Made by a program: the position numbers and the translations under genes
The notes under the pieces: model-generated
What the model was told of the DNA's origin: nothing
Database searches by the model: none
Seen by the model: only the letters and a program-made list of their open reading frames with translations
Shown: positions 1 to 12,094 of the stretch, one piece after another
How the letters are laid out: the number at the start of each line of letters is the position of its first letter
How positions within the stretch are numbered: position 1 is the first letter of the stretch
DNA from: Hirundichthys speculiger
Taxonomy: Eukaryota; Chordata; Actinopteri; Beloniformes; Exocoetidae
DNA length: 64,000 nucleotides
Direction of reading: 5' to 3'
Assembly (NCBI GenBank): GCA_018398805.1
Contig: JAGFBZ010000853.1
Coordinates: forward strand, 243,501-307,500

Positions 1-479
1 TTTATTATCACAAATAAAAAAATGAATGTGCCTCCTGTGGCAACCTTTTGCTGAATAATACTCGATTTAACATTCAAATAAAATATTTCTCCTTTTGCAT
101 GTGCTTGTGACCGGCTCCAAATCAGCCCTTAAGTTTCAACTATCTGGTTTTCATTCATTCCAAACAAATTTACACGAGTCCGAAAGACTCTCTCCCTTTG
201 TATTCTTTGATTTTGGCGATGTCGCCTCCTTGCCACAATAACAGCAGCCATCGGTGCGTAATGCTGGGCAGATTAGCACCTTCCTTTCGAACGTATTAAA
301 TACAGACGCAATCACAATCCCCGCAATTACTTTCAGGGTTGGTAAATCTCATTGCGTGTGGTAAATTAACCTATTTGCATTTTCCCCTCCCAGTATTTAG
401 CGCTTTCTGGCGGGTACGCCCCATATTGATTATTCATCAGGGCAAAAGTACTAAATGAACAGCGTGTGCTATTTTCCTC

Positions 480-597
480 ATTTGAGAGGCGCAGTCCTCT
501 TTGCACGCTGTTAGTAGATCAGCTTGCACATTGGTTTGCGGGTGGTGTCAAGTTTGCACACGTTTTTACGCACGCAAACCTTTAGTAAATCAGGCCC
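480..597. mobile_element. MITE end fragment
   Basis: GCACACGTTTTTACGCACGC followed by AAACCTTTAGTAAATCAGGCCC resembles the end of a DNA transposon common in fish. The opposite end was not found in 1-480. Confidence 0.4.
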
Positions 598-599
598 TA

Positions 600-1820
600 T
601 GAGTCTTACAAATACGATAAGACAATGCAGGCAAGTTAGATAGTGGGGGGGGGGTTCCTGCAACCCTTGATATAAGGATTATTTTGCACTGATTTGAGTA
701 AAGCTGTACCTTGAGTTTTTGAGTTGCTTGTAGGTTTGCCTTGGGATCAAAAACAATTAAAGAATCATTGTCAAGACAAAGTCTGAATCCATTTTCTACC
801 AATAATGACCAAGAATGTCACGGACTGAAGAGAAGCAGACACTATCCACCAGGTACTGGTGATTTTACAAGGACCCAGTTCAAGTTCACCCCTCTGCCCA
901 TCAAGTCCTGTATTGCTATTTTGCTGGTTCACACTAAAGGTTCAGGTGTCCTGATTCTTTTTAGGATAGAAGTAAAAGATGAAGTGACAGGGTTACTTGG
1001 CTCTACAACAGACATTTTGAAAACGGAGTGAAACCTTTATATAACATTAACAGAAGTCACCAATCTTATACATGCTCGCTAGAATGTGGCTAACAATTAC
1101 AGAATCTGTTTGCTGTGAATGATACAACAAACTGATCCACCAGCATCCCTTTAGAAACATTTCTGTTTCTTGCATTTACAATTTCAGATTACAAGGATGT
1201 CTACACCTTGTGGAATAGAGATTGCAACAGAATCTCTTTATATTGTTTTGCTTCGTATAAAAGGACAGGATCAGTAACACCTGGTGATAAATTGCCTTCT
1301 TGTAGAGAAATATTTTAACCACTACCACTACCCAATAACTGAGTATTTGGAACGCTTTAACCTAATAGGAAGGAGTTACATGAAGAAGCAAGATTAGGCT
1401 GAGAAGTACTTGGCGTTCAGCTGTACTGAACTTCCACACATCATCATCCATAACTGTTTATGTAAAGATACTGGCGGTGGCAGCCAATGTCAGGACTCGG
1501 AGCAGTTAAATGATTATTCATTAACGTGACATGTTTGTCACGAAACAATCGTGTTGCTGTAGCGTGTTATTAGCGGTTTGCCCGGCAGCTGTAAAGAACA
1601 ACGGATCGCCAACATGACAACGCTGGATGAGAGAACATATTCACGACACGTCCTTACCGGTGTAGGCTATTAGCATTAGCAGTTGCTACCAGTAGCATCT
1701 GTATCCACAAAGAGAATAACGACGTGAATTTATTGTTGTTTACATCACGTAGCCTATGTAGCAACTGAACCGGTAGAAGAAGACAACTTTAGGTAAGAAA
1801 ATCAAGTTTTTTTTCACTTT
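600..1820. other. No gene seen
   Basis: AT-rich sequence with only short frames; no conserved product and no recognisable repeat. Confidence 0.6.
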
Positions 1821-1849
1821 TAACATGAGCAACTATAGGCTGTATTGTC

Positions 1850-2110
1850 TCGGTTCTATTCAGGTAACTCAGCTCAGTTCATGGTCAGAAACTAAAGACT
1901 TGGGTCGGGTCGGTTCCGGGTCCAAATATTGTGGGTCCATTTGGGTTCGGACCCCTGGACTTATGATAATAGCTCGGGTCGGGTCGGTTTCGGGTCGAAT
2001 TTTTCACTGGTCCAATCGGGTTCGGGTCCATGAAAGTGGACCAGTGAAGACCTCTAGGCTCCGGTCCTTCAGGACCAGGACCCCACGCCACAGAAACAGT
2101 TTCTTCCCCA
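1850..2110 (+). repeat. GGGTCGGG-rich dispersed repeat
   Basis: Dense GGGTCGGGTCGGTT and GGGTTCGGGTC words, with an open frame on each strand that is only a by-product of the repeat. It is followed by a C-run at 2125-2150. Probably a transposon remnant; the family is not identified. Confidence 0.5.
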
Positions 2111-2159
2111 CTACAGTCCACAACCCCCCCCCCCCCCCACCCCCCCCCCATTTGCACTA

Positions 2160-3690
2160 CTGTTTTTTTTATTTAGTTATTTATCTTGTTTTTATTTTTC
2201 ATTCTAATATGTATATGTAAATGTAATACAATTAAACTTTTAATAAAAGATCAAGCGATACTCTTTATCTAAGTCTTCTGCTGGTTTATTTAGACTTATA
2301 GTGTAAGTCATGGTGAAATTCTGCTTGTTTCACTCTTTATGTCGTGACGCCTCGATTCAATCTTCATTATTATTATTAACACAGGAAAATCTAAATCTGA
2401 TTTTCAGCCTTAAAATGAGTAGAAATGATCTCTTCTAAAATCATTTGGGCATCACAGTCTCTCAATTCTGCAGCCAAAAGATTAAAATCTGAATCAAAAA
2501 AAGGTCATCATGTGTTCTGGTCAGTGATGTCACTGCCAATGTCAGTGGTGATGTCACATCAGATCGTCTGTCAGCAACTGAAAAATAAATTTAGGGTAAT
2601 CTGGGATCGGAGCACATGGACACCACAGCCCACACACACAGATAAAGATACACTCTTAATCTCATGTCACTTTTTCTTGTCCTTTCTCCAACGCACAGAG
2701 AAACACATCTTGCTCTGAGTCCACTTACAGCAGGATGCAAACGCATGAGTGCACACCTGCAAATATATGTACCGCCCTCTAATCCACAGTATTCTGCACA
2801 CCTGTCCCAGATCATATGAAGTAATCTCTGGTTGCATGCAGACAGACTGAGCATGGACACGTTCACTAAAGCTTGGATTAGAAGCGCACACACAAACGAG
2901 AATATACAATCACATACACACACATGAAAACCCCAAATCACTGCGTTCACAGTTGGAGCTTTTACTCCTCTACAAATCACAGTCAGCTAATTGCTGCCTC
3001 ACAGGAACTGTAATGTTTCACGTGGTTAAACACAAAATATGTTACACTAAAGGAGCATTTGTAGAGATAAAGGCATATTTCATTTCACTGGGGGGGGAGG
3101 TCTTCTCATTTATAAAAGAGATTACTGAAATGCTCAAATAATAAGCACACTGCTGTGTATACTGTAAATGCAGCACGGATACGGCGTCATTATTGAGATG
3201 TCTGAGTACCTGCTGAAGGATCAATGGAGATCCAAAACAGTACTCATTGTTTATAATTATAAACAATGAATATATTATAATATTGTTTATATTATTGTTG
3301 GTAACCCCAGGAACAGTTGAGATACTTGAAAAAGATACAAATGCAAGCTGCAGTGAGAAATGTTGTTGTTGAGCCAACGAATACAATTTTTCAACTCACT
3401 TCATTAAAAACAATGATTTTGTAACCAACTACACTGACAACTGATAACTGATAACTGTTTATTCTTCTATTGTTAAATAAGTGCACTAACTGTTTCTTCT
3501 GTTTTCTCTTTTTGCATGGATTCTCTTTAGCTGCGGCGTGTTGAGCTTTCAGGACCACCACGAGCTGTCGAGCTAACCAGCAGAGCTAAACGCATAAGGC
3601 TGGATATAAGTGACATCATAACATTGTTTTGCAATCCATTAGTGACATGTTTCTTTTCACTTTCTAGTCAAACTGTATTAGGGGTTAACT
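2160..3690. other. No gene seen
   Basis: CA-rich words near 2620-2930 and AT-rich DNA near 3240-3300. Frames are unsupported. Confidence 0.6.
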
Positions 3691-4680
3691 TGAAGTGTGA
3701 CTTAAAACCTGCTAGAGCCCACTCCTGGATGTATTTTAAGGCACACCTCAAACACACTGCTTCCTTGGGTGATATATCAAGAAATCAGCCAAGATATCAG
3801 GAAGAGAATTGTGGACCTCCATAAGTCTGGTTCATCCTTGGGTAGAATTTCCACATGACTTAAGGTGCCATATTTATCTGCTCAAACAATTACACATAAG
3901 CATAAACACCATCATACTGCTCAAGGAGGAGACGGGATCTGTGTCCCAGAGATGAATGTGCTTATCAACTCCAGAAAAAAAAGCAAAACACCTTGTGAAG
4001 ATCCTAAATCTGGTGAGAGTCATTATCCAGAGTGAAACCAGTCCTGGACTGACATGAGCTGGAAGGACACTCAGCAAGGAAGAAGCCATTACTCCAAAAG
4101 CAACATAAAAAAAGCCAGATTACAGTTTACAAATGCACATAGAGGCAAAGACCTTCATTTTTGGAGACATGTCCTGTGGTTTGATGAAACTAAAACTGAA
4201 TTGTTTGGCCATAATGACCATTGTTACAATTGGAGGGAAAAGAGGGAAACTTGCAAGCCTAGGAACACCATCCTAACTGAAGTACGGGGGTGGCAGCATC
4301 ATGTTGTTGCTGCAGGAGATGCACTTCACAAAATAGATGGCATCATGAGGAAATAGCATTATGTAGAAATATCGAAGCAACATCTCAAGACTTCAGCCTG
4401 GAAGTTGAGGTTTGGGCACAAATGGATCTTCCAAATGGACAATCACGCTAAGCACACCGCCAAATTAGTTACAAAGTAGCTTAATGATAACTAAGTCAGT
4501 GTTTTGGAGTTACCATCACAAAATCCTGATTTCAATCCTGTATAAAATTTGTGGGTAGAACTGAAAAGGCTGTAGTAAGGCTGCCCACAAAACCTGACCC
4601 AGTTCCACCAGTTCTGTCAGGATCAATGGACCAAAATTCCAGCAAACTATTGTTAGAAGCCAGTGGAAGGACACAAGTCA
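3690..4680 (+). pseudogene. Degenerate Tc1-like transposase
   Basis: Plus-strand remnants in order: helix-turn-helix-like region near 3770-3890, then SWKDTQQGRSHYSKSN, KKARLQFTNAHRGKDLHFW, VLWFDETKTELFGHNDHCYN, ALHKIDGIMRK and, in another frame, MDNHAKHTAKL. Several frameshifts and stops. Clear inverted repeats are not seen. Confidence 0.85.
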
Positions 4681-4990
4681 TCTCATTACACTCTGTTGTC
4701 AAACAATGGCCAAATTCAATTTAAAAAAAAAAAAAAAAAAAAATCACAAATTGCTGAAATTGATTTAAAAAAACATGGTTTAATGGCTATTTATATTTCT
4801 ATCATACCAATTTATCATATGATTGAAAATGTCTACATCTTTGTGAGTATTCATGGGAACAAGAAATACAATATGGCATGATTGATAAAGTTGTGAGTAC
4901 ACACATGTTTGTCTTGTAAATTTGAACATAATGAAATAAAAATAAGGACAATGTGTTTCTTTCTATCAGAAAGCTGGAGCAAGCCTCTAT

Positions 4991-5050
4991 CTCCCTCTCT
5001 CTCTCACACACACACACGAACGCACACACACACACACACACGTGTGCACA
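4991..5050. repeat. (CT)n(CA)n microsatellite
   Basis: CTCTCTCTCT passing into imperfect CACACACA runs. Confidence 0.95.
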
Positions 5051-5534
5051 CGCAGGCAGATAGATTGGTTCCTGAAATGCCTCTGGTGCTGAATGGAGTG
5101 ACTCCGGCTATTTTAAGCATTAGAGAGGGAAAAAGGGATATCGTCCGAGATAGAAAGAGTGGAAGTGTGAGCAGCCAGAGTGACAAACAACTCAGTCGTC
5201 CCTGTTAGTCTGCCTGCAGTACAAAACACATCAATAGTCAATTTATTGGTCATTCAGAGGCATTTCAGTGGTGCATGGAAGCTGCAGAGAGATGAAGGCA
5301 GGATGGACAGTGGTCAGCATGACTTCCTCATCTGCAACATCCTCAAAGTAAACACCTGCTGAGCTGTCTGATGTACACTGAGTGCCACATTGTAAAGTTA
5401 ATTAGACTTTAAAGTGTCTAAAAAAAATGCATTAATACATATAGTATTTTTCTTTTGATAGCACATATTTCTTGCTACTTAACTGTTTGTCAGTTTTTTA
5501 TCTCACGGACACTAAAGAATGCATCAAAAGCAGT

Positions 5535-5697
5535 GTGACAGTAACCTTTTCCAGTAGTCACTCACCCGTGGTTTCCTTTTCCTGGTTTTGAGCTTCTTCT
5601 TTGGTTTTCTGCAATTACTGAGTTTGAGGTTTTGAGACAGAACCACCAGTCGCTCCAGCACCAGAACCAAGTAACGCCTCATTGGAAAACCATCGGC
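5535..5697 (-). other. Weak candidate coding exon
   Basis: On the minus strand TTTTAG/CCGATGG and CCACG/GTGAGT borders enclose an open frame. Its product would read DGFPMRRYLVLVLERLVV, then a basic KKKLKTRKRKPR tail. I do not recognise a family. Splice-like borders arise often by chance. Confidence 0.2.
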
Positions 5698-5699
5698 TA

Positions 5700-7720
5700 A
5701 AATCACACACGGCTGTGTGTGTTCTAGCGTACGTGTGCATGTGTGTCAGTTCGACTGAGAGACTAATATATGAACTGTATAGTCATGAGGTGGCGTCTTT
5801 GTAGGTGAGAATGTGTTTGAAATGTGTGTGTGTCCGTGTGTGTGCCAGGAAAGAGACGACAAATATAAGAGTGTGTCAGTGAGGGAGGAGAGAAGGGAGG
5901 GAGTCAGCTTTCAGTGAATGTGAGGAGGTGGAGAAAGGCTGAGGACGAGAGGATGTTGGGAGATAAGAAAAATGTGATAAGTATTTTCAGCCTTGGTAAC
6001 ACAAAAGACAGTTAGATGAATCTGATGGGTTTTATTAGAAACTTGATATGATCCTTTGTAATTCCCAAATAGTTAACTTTCACTGGACCCCCAGTAACTA
6101 TGTTTAACTTCTTCTAGAATCTATATTTAAAAACTCTATTTTTATGTACACTGCAGTCACAATCTGAAACATTTAGGTTGTGTGAGTATATAAAAAGGGA
6201 TAAAGTTGTTAAAGCAAGCAACAAATCATGATTAAAGATTCCAGTAGTCAAAGAAATGATGTGCGAGAGGAGAGCAGACATAACAACATCCATTTTTGGT
6301 TGTTTATGCAGATAAAAATTCTTGTTCAGTATACTTAAATAACTGTTATACAGGCTGACTAAAGAGACAAGAGTAGATGAATCAGATTTAAGACCCATCC
6401 CCTTAAAAGAAAAGAAAAAAAACCTGCTCCAGAGGAGTTTGAAGTCAGGGAGTTTCATGAATATTTTTCAATTATATTATTATATTCAGGTTATAATAAT
6501 TATTATTATTATTCAATTATATTATTATATTCAAGCTTGTGAGCTTGAGTTATTGAAAATTATCTTCTGAATGTATTCTTTAATGAGTATAAAATGAAAA
6601 AAAAAAAAACCTCAAACCACTGCCTGTCATTAGAGAATTATGAACAACATTCAGTTCCTGTCAGTATAACATTATTCATCTTTATTTGGGAAATCCCTGC
6701 AGCGGCAGGTCAGCGGATCAACAAAGTAAATAAGAAGTAATAAACACAAAAGTTAAAAGCTTCAAAAGAAATTATTAAACTTGTAAACTTGCAAAAGTGC
6801 AATGACAAATGTCTATCAAACCTTTGAAAAAAGATTTCCTCGGCTCAGTTCATGTTTACTTCGTCCATGTTAAAACTGACTAGAGCAGTGTTAAGAAGTG
6901 ACATCTGAAGTAAACACTTTTTTAGCCTTGAGTGCAGCAGAGCTGGAGCCTCACAGGTCACTGAAGGTCAAGACTGATGTCTTCATTTCCAAAACTGTTA
7001 ACGACAGATTAGTGACACAAATCATGGCACTTCAAGTGCTGCCGGTGTTACTTAGAGACAGATGGTTCTTGAGTTTCCTCATCCTCCGGATGAGACAAGC
7101 ACAAATTCTGATTACATTTGGCTGTGCTCATATTGTTCAGTCATTTGATACCGGCACAAAAAAGTAATAGCATGAGTTTCAAAGGCAAAATTTGAAAAGA
7201 AACAACAGCAAAAGAGACTAAACATGAGAAATGAATCAAATTATAACCTAAAAAAACAGGAACTGCTTCTCCATAAATTCAAATCAACACATTTATCAGC
7301 AGTAATATCATCTAAATATGAACACATGCATATTGTTTGTACTTTGTGAAGCGAAGCTGTCCAACAACAGCCGGGCCAAGCTGCAGGCCAGAGATTAGAG
7401 AGGCTGCATTGATATACTGCAGCATGACTGCACTGGTACACACAGAGAGGACAGTACGCTGGCAGACAAGCTGTGCCCCCTCGCTTTCTCCCCATCACAC
7501 ACACACACACACACAGAAGGTCACATGTTGGGTGCATGTGCTCAAATACACAGATAGTCTCTATTTCTACTGCATCCATTGAAGTTGGCAGGAAATCAGT
7601 CGATGGTTCAAAAACAAAATGACAAATTCCATTAAAACACACTGCCCATCAACAGACTTCATCTGGATGGCAACATAAACAACTCTTTCACCTTTTGTGC
7701 CACACGATGATAAATCTTGA
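5700..7720. other. No gene seen
   Basis: TG-rich stretch at 5715-5850, a repeated ATTCAATTATATTATTATATTC word near 6467-6533, an A-run at 6597 and a CA run at 7497-7516. No conserved frame. Confidence 0.55.
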
Positions 7721-7724
7721 ACCG

Positions 7725-8145
7725 TTGATACAAGGCAGGATGGATCCATGCTTTCATGTTGTTGATGCCAAATTCTGGAGTTACAGTTACCTTTCTATCA
7801 GCTCGAACCAGTCTGGCCTTTCTCCTCTGGCATCAACAAGGCATTTCCACCCACGGAGCTGTCACTCACTGGATATATTTTCTTTTTAAGACCATTCTCT
7901 GTAAACCCTAGAGATGGTTGTGCATGAAAACCTCAGTAGATCAGCATTTTCTGAACAACCACGCCACGTTCAAAGTCACTTAAATCATTTTCTTCCCTGT
8001 TATGATGCTGGTTTAAACTGCAGCAGATCATCTTCACCATGTCTACATGCCTAAATGCACTGAGCTGCTGCCATGTGACTGGCTAATTAGAAATTTGCGT
8101 TAACGAGCAGTTGGACAGGTGAACCTAATAAAGTAACAGGTGAGT
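7725..8145 (-). pseudogene. Tc1-like transposon fragment, 5' part
   Basis: The plus-strand right edge reads CCTAATAAAGTAACAGGTGAGTG, a decayed terminal repeat. The minus strand then runs through ATGCATTTAGGCATGTAGAC-like sequence, a helix-turn-helix remnant and fragments around 7725-7860. It is internally deleted. Same family as the copy at 30131-31175, in opposite orientation. Confidence 0.75.
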
Positions 8146-8589
8146 GTAAGTGGTTGTGTTTATGAATGTGTATCCCTCATGCACACAGTCACACACATAA
8201 ATACACTCTCAGACTCTCTCTCCATACAACACACACAATGGGCCAAAAAATGTTGTGATTTTGAAAAGATGTGTAATTAGCAACTTCAACTGTTGCTAAT
8301 AAAATTGAAATAACTTTGCTGTTGGCACTATCATTTAATAAGAAGAGGTGAAAAATATTTTATTCTAGAGTAACGTATTGCTTCAGTCACACAGCCAGAA
8401 GTCTCTGTAGTGGCTTCATTCCACCTCGCTGTGATATATGAACAGCAGGGGAGCAGAGCGGGATAACATTTGGTAGCGCAGCTGTAACAGAGGCACAAAC
8501 AGAGGCTCTGTCACAGGGACTGAGAGAGAGACAGACCTCGGCAGGCTCAACTGGGGCGCTAACTGTTGGTCAAACCTGTCGCCACGCTT

Positions 8590-8830
8590 AGCAACCTGGA
8601 GGAGCCTCTACCAGCAGAAGAATCAGAATCAGAATCAGAATCAGAAACTGTTTTATTGCCAGGTACGTTTTCACATACAAGGAATTTAGCTTGATGTCTG
8701 GTGCAGAACATATAAACATATAAGATATAAGAAAAATATAGAAATATAGGAAATAAAGAAAAATATAGAACAGGTACTAAAATGGAATAAATGCACAATA
8801 GAATGACATATAAATATTATAAATTAAAGT
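8590..8830 (-). mobile_element. LINE 3' end with (AATCAG)n tail
   Basis: AATCAG repeats at 8620-8645 are followed on the plus strand by TTTTATTGCCAGGTACGTTT and AT-rich DNA. This is the reverse view of a Rex1/L2-like LINE 3' end with its microsatellite tail. No coding part remains. Confidence 0.6.
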
Positions 8831-11424
8831 CTGTCTACTCCTCTCTCTCCTCTGCTGTCCCAGGAGAGTAACTTTCTGATTTGAGCAGGTTTATTAGTCT
8901 GTTGTGTAGCAGGCCTGTAGAAAGCATTTCATTAATGTTTCACTAGTATTTCAGTAATGTTTGACACAGTCATGCACTCTTTCTTAAGCTGAACATGGCC
9001 AGTAATGATGGCTGATGCTCCAGTAGATGTGCTCGTCTCCACTAGCTACTCTTTTTTTTTTTTCTTTCTGCACATCAGATTACCTTCCTCCTCAAAGCCA
9101 TGGCCAACTTTATCTTTTACAGTGAGGGAAAAAGGTCAGGGGTGGGAGGGCATTAGGTAAAGCCATGGTATTACTAGACAATAGAGACTTTAAGTGCTTT
9201 GGGAGCGCAGGAACCTTTCCATATTTTTCATAACTATTGGAGGAAGTTTGCTTTCTTTTTTTGTATCCAGACAACATGAACTGAGTCACTGAGTTCTGAA
9301 AACCATGATTAGCTTTAATCACAGGAGAAGTAACATTCTCATGTGAACGACAGAAGTGTCTGTGACTGCCGTGCTTGTTATCAGTGTCTGTGTGTGCAGG
9401 AACTGGAGCCTTTTTATAAACAAAATGTTCTTCAAGCTCCTCAGAGGGACAGTGTTGTGCTTCCTCCCGCTACTGACGATACACAACCATAGAACAGAGA
9501 TAATCTCTTAACTGCACACTTGTGTTTCACACACACACATGCAAATGAGTTATTATGGAAAGTTTACAAAAATATACAGTTTTTAACCATTTTTTTAAAC
9601 TTTCTTTTCCCATCCATGCAGTGGGAGTTGGTGTGAGCGGTGACAAAGCGCTCAGCCTTGACATGACGCTCATCAGTTGTCAACAGGTGTCCATTAAAAA
9701 GACAAATGCATATAATTTGGTCTGAAACAACATTAATCACTTGGTTTAAGCACCAAACTGTATTACTTTATAGTCTCTGCTGGGCTCATATCTGGACAAA
9801 AGAAAATCTGGCTCACAATCTCAGTTAGTTGTTAAACTTGGAAGGTGATTATTGATCATGTTATAATTTAAGAGGTAAACTGTTTTCCTTCGCTGTGCAT
9901 TGCAGCTTCACTGTGTGAAACAGTAGGTTGCAAGAGAAACTCCTCCTCTTTTTGCAGGAGAGAATGATTATCAAGGTTTCTCCAGGTGTTAATCTGGTAA
10001 AATGTAAATCTTAAAGGTGAGGAATCAATGTGACAACAACATAATCTTAGACCCTTATAATTCACTGTAAAAGCTCTGTCTTTCATTTCATGACTGCATC
10101 ATCAAATGTAACATGTAGCTTCTTACATTTCCTGCTTTAGCTTTGTTCTAAGTCGTTCTGGATGATGATGGATTGGGTTGGGATCTGGGTTGCTGCTGTG
10201 CTCCTTCCTGCTCTACCAATCGTTCCCCCCCGACAGAGAAATGCTTCTCTGTCTGTACTTCTATCACCCTGGTGTTTGCTTCCCTTTCTGTTGCATTTCC
10301 TACGATGACTTCTGCTCTTACACAGTCTCAGCCTGAACCTGAGCTGTGAATGGCCTTAAATGTTAATAAAAGCAAGAAAATGGTTCAGGAGCAGCTGGTA
10401 GTAGAGACCCATGTCATCTCAACTTATAAACAAGCTCTTCTCTTCTCAATTATAAATCATGAATAGATACATCAGATAATGTGGGCGTGAGGGAAAACTG
10501 TTGCTATTTAAAGATCACTCATTATGGCTTTTTTTTTTTTTTAAAGTCCAAGTGTCAGCTAAAATTAGGAAATCATTGCACACTGAAAAAGAATACAGCT
10601 CTGTGGCTGCAGGGATGGAGCACCTCATAAACCGGAGACATTTACAAGTTCAAATAAGGAGGCAGATATGTAGTAGCACCCACTAAACACAGACTCACTA
10701 AAGATAAACTGTACGCTAATCTTGAATCAAGTGAATCATAGTCAAGGCTTAAGATAAATAGATATGTTATAAAGAATGTGATAACGAATGCAAATATAGA
10801 AATGTGACTAAAAAAGAAACAAACCCAAAAGTGTTTATTTGAATGGGTTTCTATTTCTATGACCTGCAGTGCACTAGAAACATGTCCAGCCTGCTCGGAC
10901 CGGATGGTATAGATAGTTAATGTGGAAGTGGATGTTTCTGAACAAAGAGTGAGAGAAAGAAAACAGGCCAGGTTTGAAAGAAATAAATGCCAGAGTGGCA
11001 CCAGCTCCCCTGTTGGCAGCTCTGAATTGATGTGTCTGCGTGAGCGCAGTGAACCACGGTGAGAGCTCAAGATGATTTGTGTTGCAGACGTCGCAGGTCT
11101 CTCTGCTCACACCCCAACACACACGTCGCCATAGGAACAGCATGTGACAAATATGAGCATAAGACCAATAAATAAAAGGATTTTCATGGACCTTCTTGAG
11201 TGTTTTCAGTGAAATTGGTTTACCAAAGCTGCAGCCATATTAACTCACTTTCATTCAATCCTACAAAAAGGAACTTTTCACTTTTTATATGGCTTAAAAT
11301 TTTGACAAAAATCTTTATGTAGATTATTTAAATAGCTCCAGTGTTTCTGTGTATTCTGCATTAATCCAACTGCTACCTTTACTTTACTACCCCACAGAAC
11401 ATCACATCTGCATAGTTTCTTATA
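8830..11424. other. No gene seen
   Basis: Non-repetitive AT-rich DNA with T-runs (9053, 10530). Frames up to 142 codons at 10642-11143 on the minus strand have no recognisable product. Confidence 0.55.
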
Positions 11425-12094
11425 CAGTATTCCCTTGCCAATTTGTGGTTTAATTTCCGCAGCTTTATTTTTTCGCAGATTTTTCAGAAATATATAATAT
11501 AATTTTAAAAATCGCAGAAACATCACAGGATGTTGTGCGGATTCTCTCACAGTGAGGAAATGTTGTGAGCCAGCCTGGCCCCTTTAAGATGATGATGTGG
11601 CCTTATGGGTAATGTAGTGTGTGTGTTGTGGGACAGCAGAAGAAAACGGGGTTAGATGAAAAGTGGAGTGAGCATAAACAGCAGCCCAGCGTGTATAGAT
11701 TTACATTCTCTGTTAACCGACAGGAGCCGAACAATACAACCTGTGTGATGTTACAAGTTCCTGCAGTCCCAGAATAAAGTGCTCGTTCCATGCAGAGAAA
11801 AACAGACTTTTTGTTTTGTTGTTGTTAGCGTGTTAGCCGCTAATTACTAGCCAAAAATAGCACAATACCAGCAGTTTGTTTACTACGGTTCAGAGACCAG
11901 AGGCTGTGAAGGTAACAGAAAGACCACAGTTGAGCCTTTGTCTTGTTTCGCTGCAGTGCCTCGATACTTTTTGGGGGTTTTTAAACATATTTTAAACACA
12001 TTATTTAGGCTCGGGGGGCTCTGGCTCCAGTTAGCGGATTTTGATTTTCATGGGGGGGGGGGGCACATTAACTGCGAAAAATAAGGGATCACTG
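11425..12094. mobile_element. 670-bp TA-flanked MITE (mariner/pogo-like ends)
   Basis: The left end CAGTATTCCCTTG and the inverted right end CAGTGATCCCTTATTTTTCG are each flanked by TA (11423-11424, 12095-12096). Internal sequence includes a G-run near 12053-12063. No transposase frame. A matching solitary end lies at 29224. Confidence 0.75.

Noticed and set aside
4982..5208. CA-repeat-containing frames on both strands
   Set aside because: Low-complexity His/Thr and Cys/Val runs from the microsatellite.
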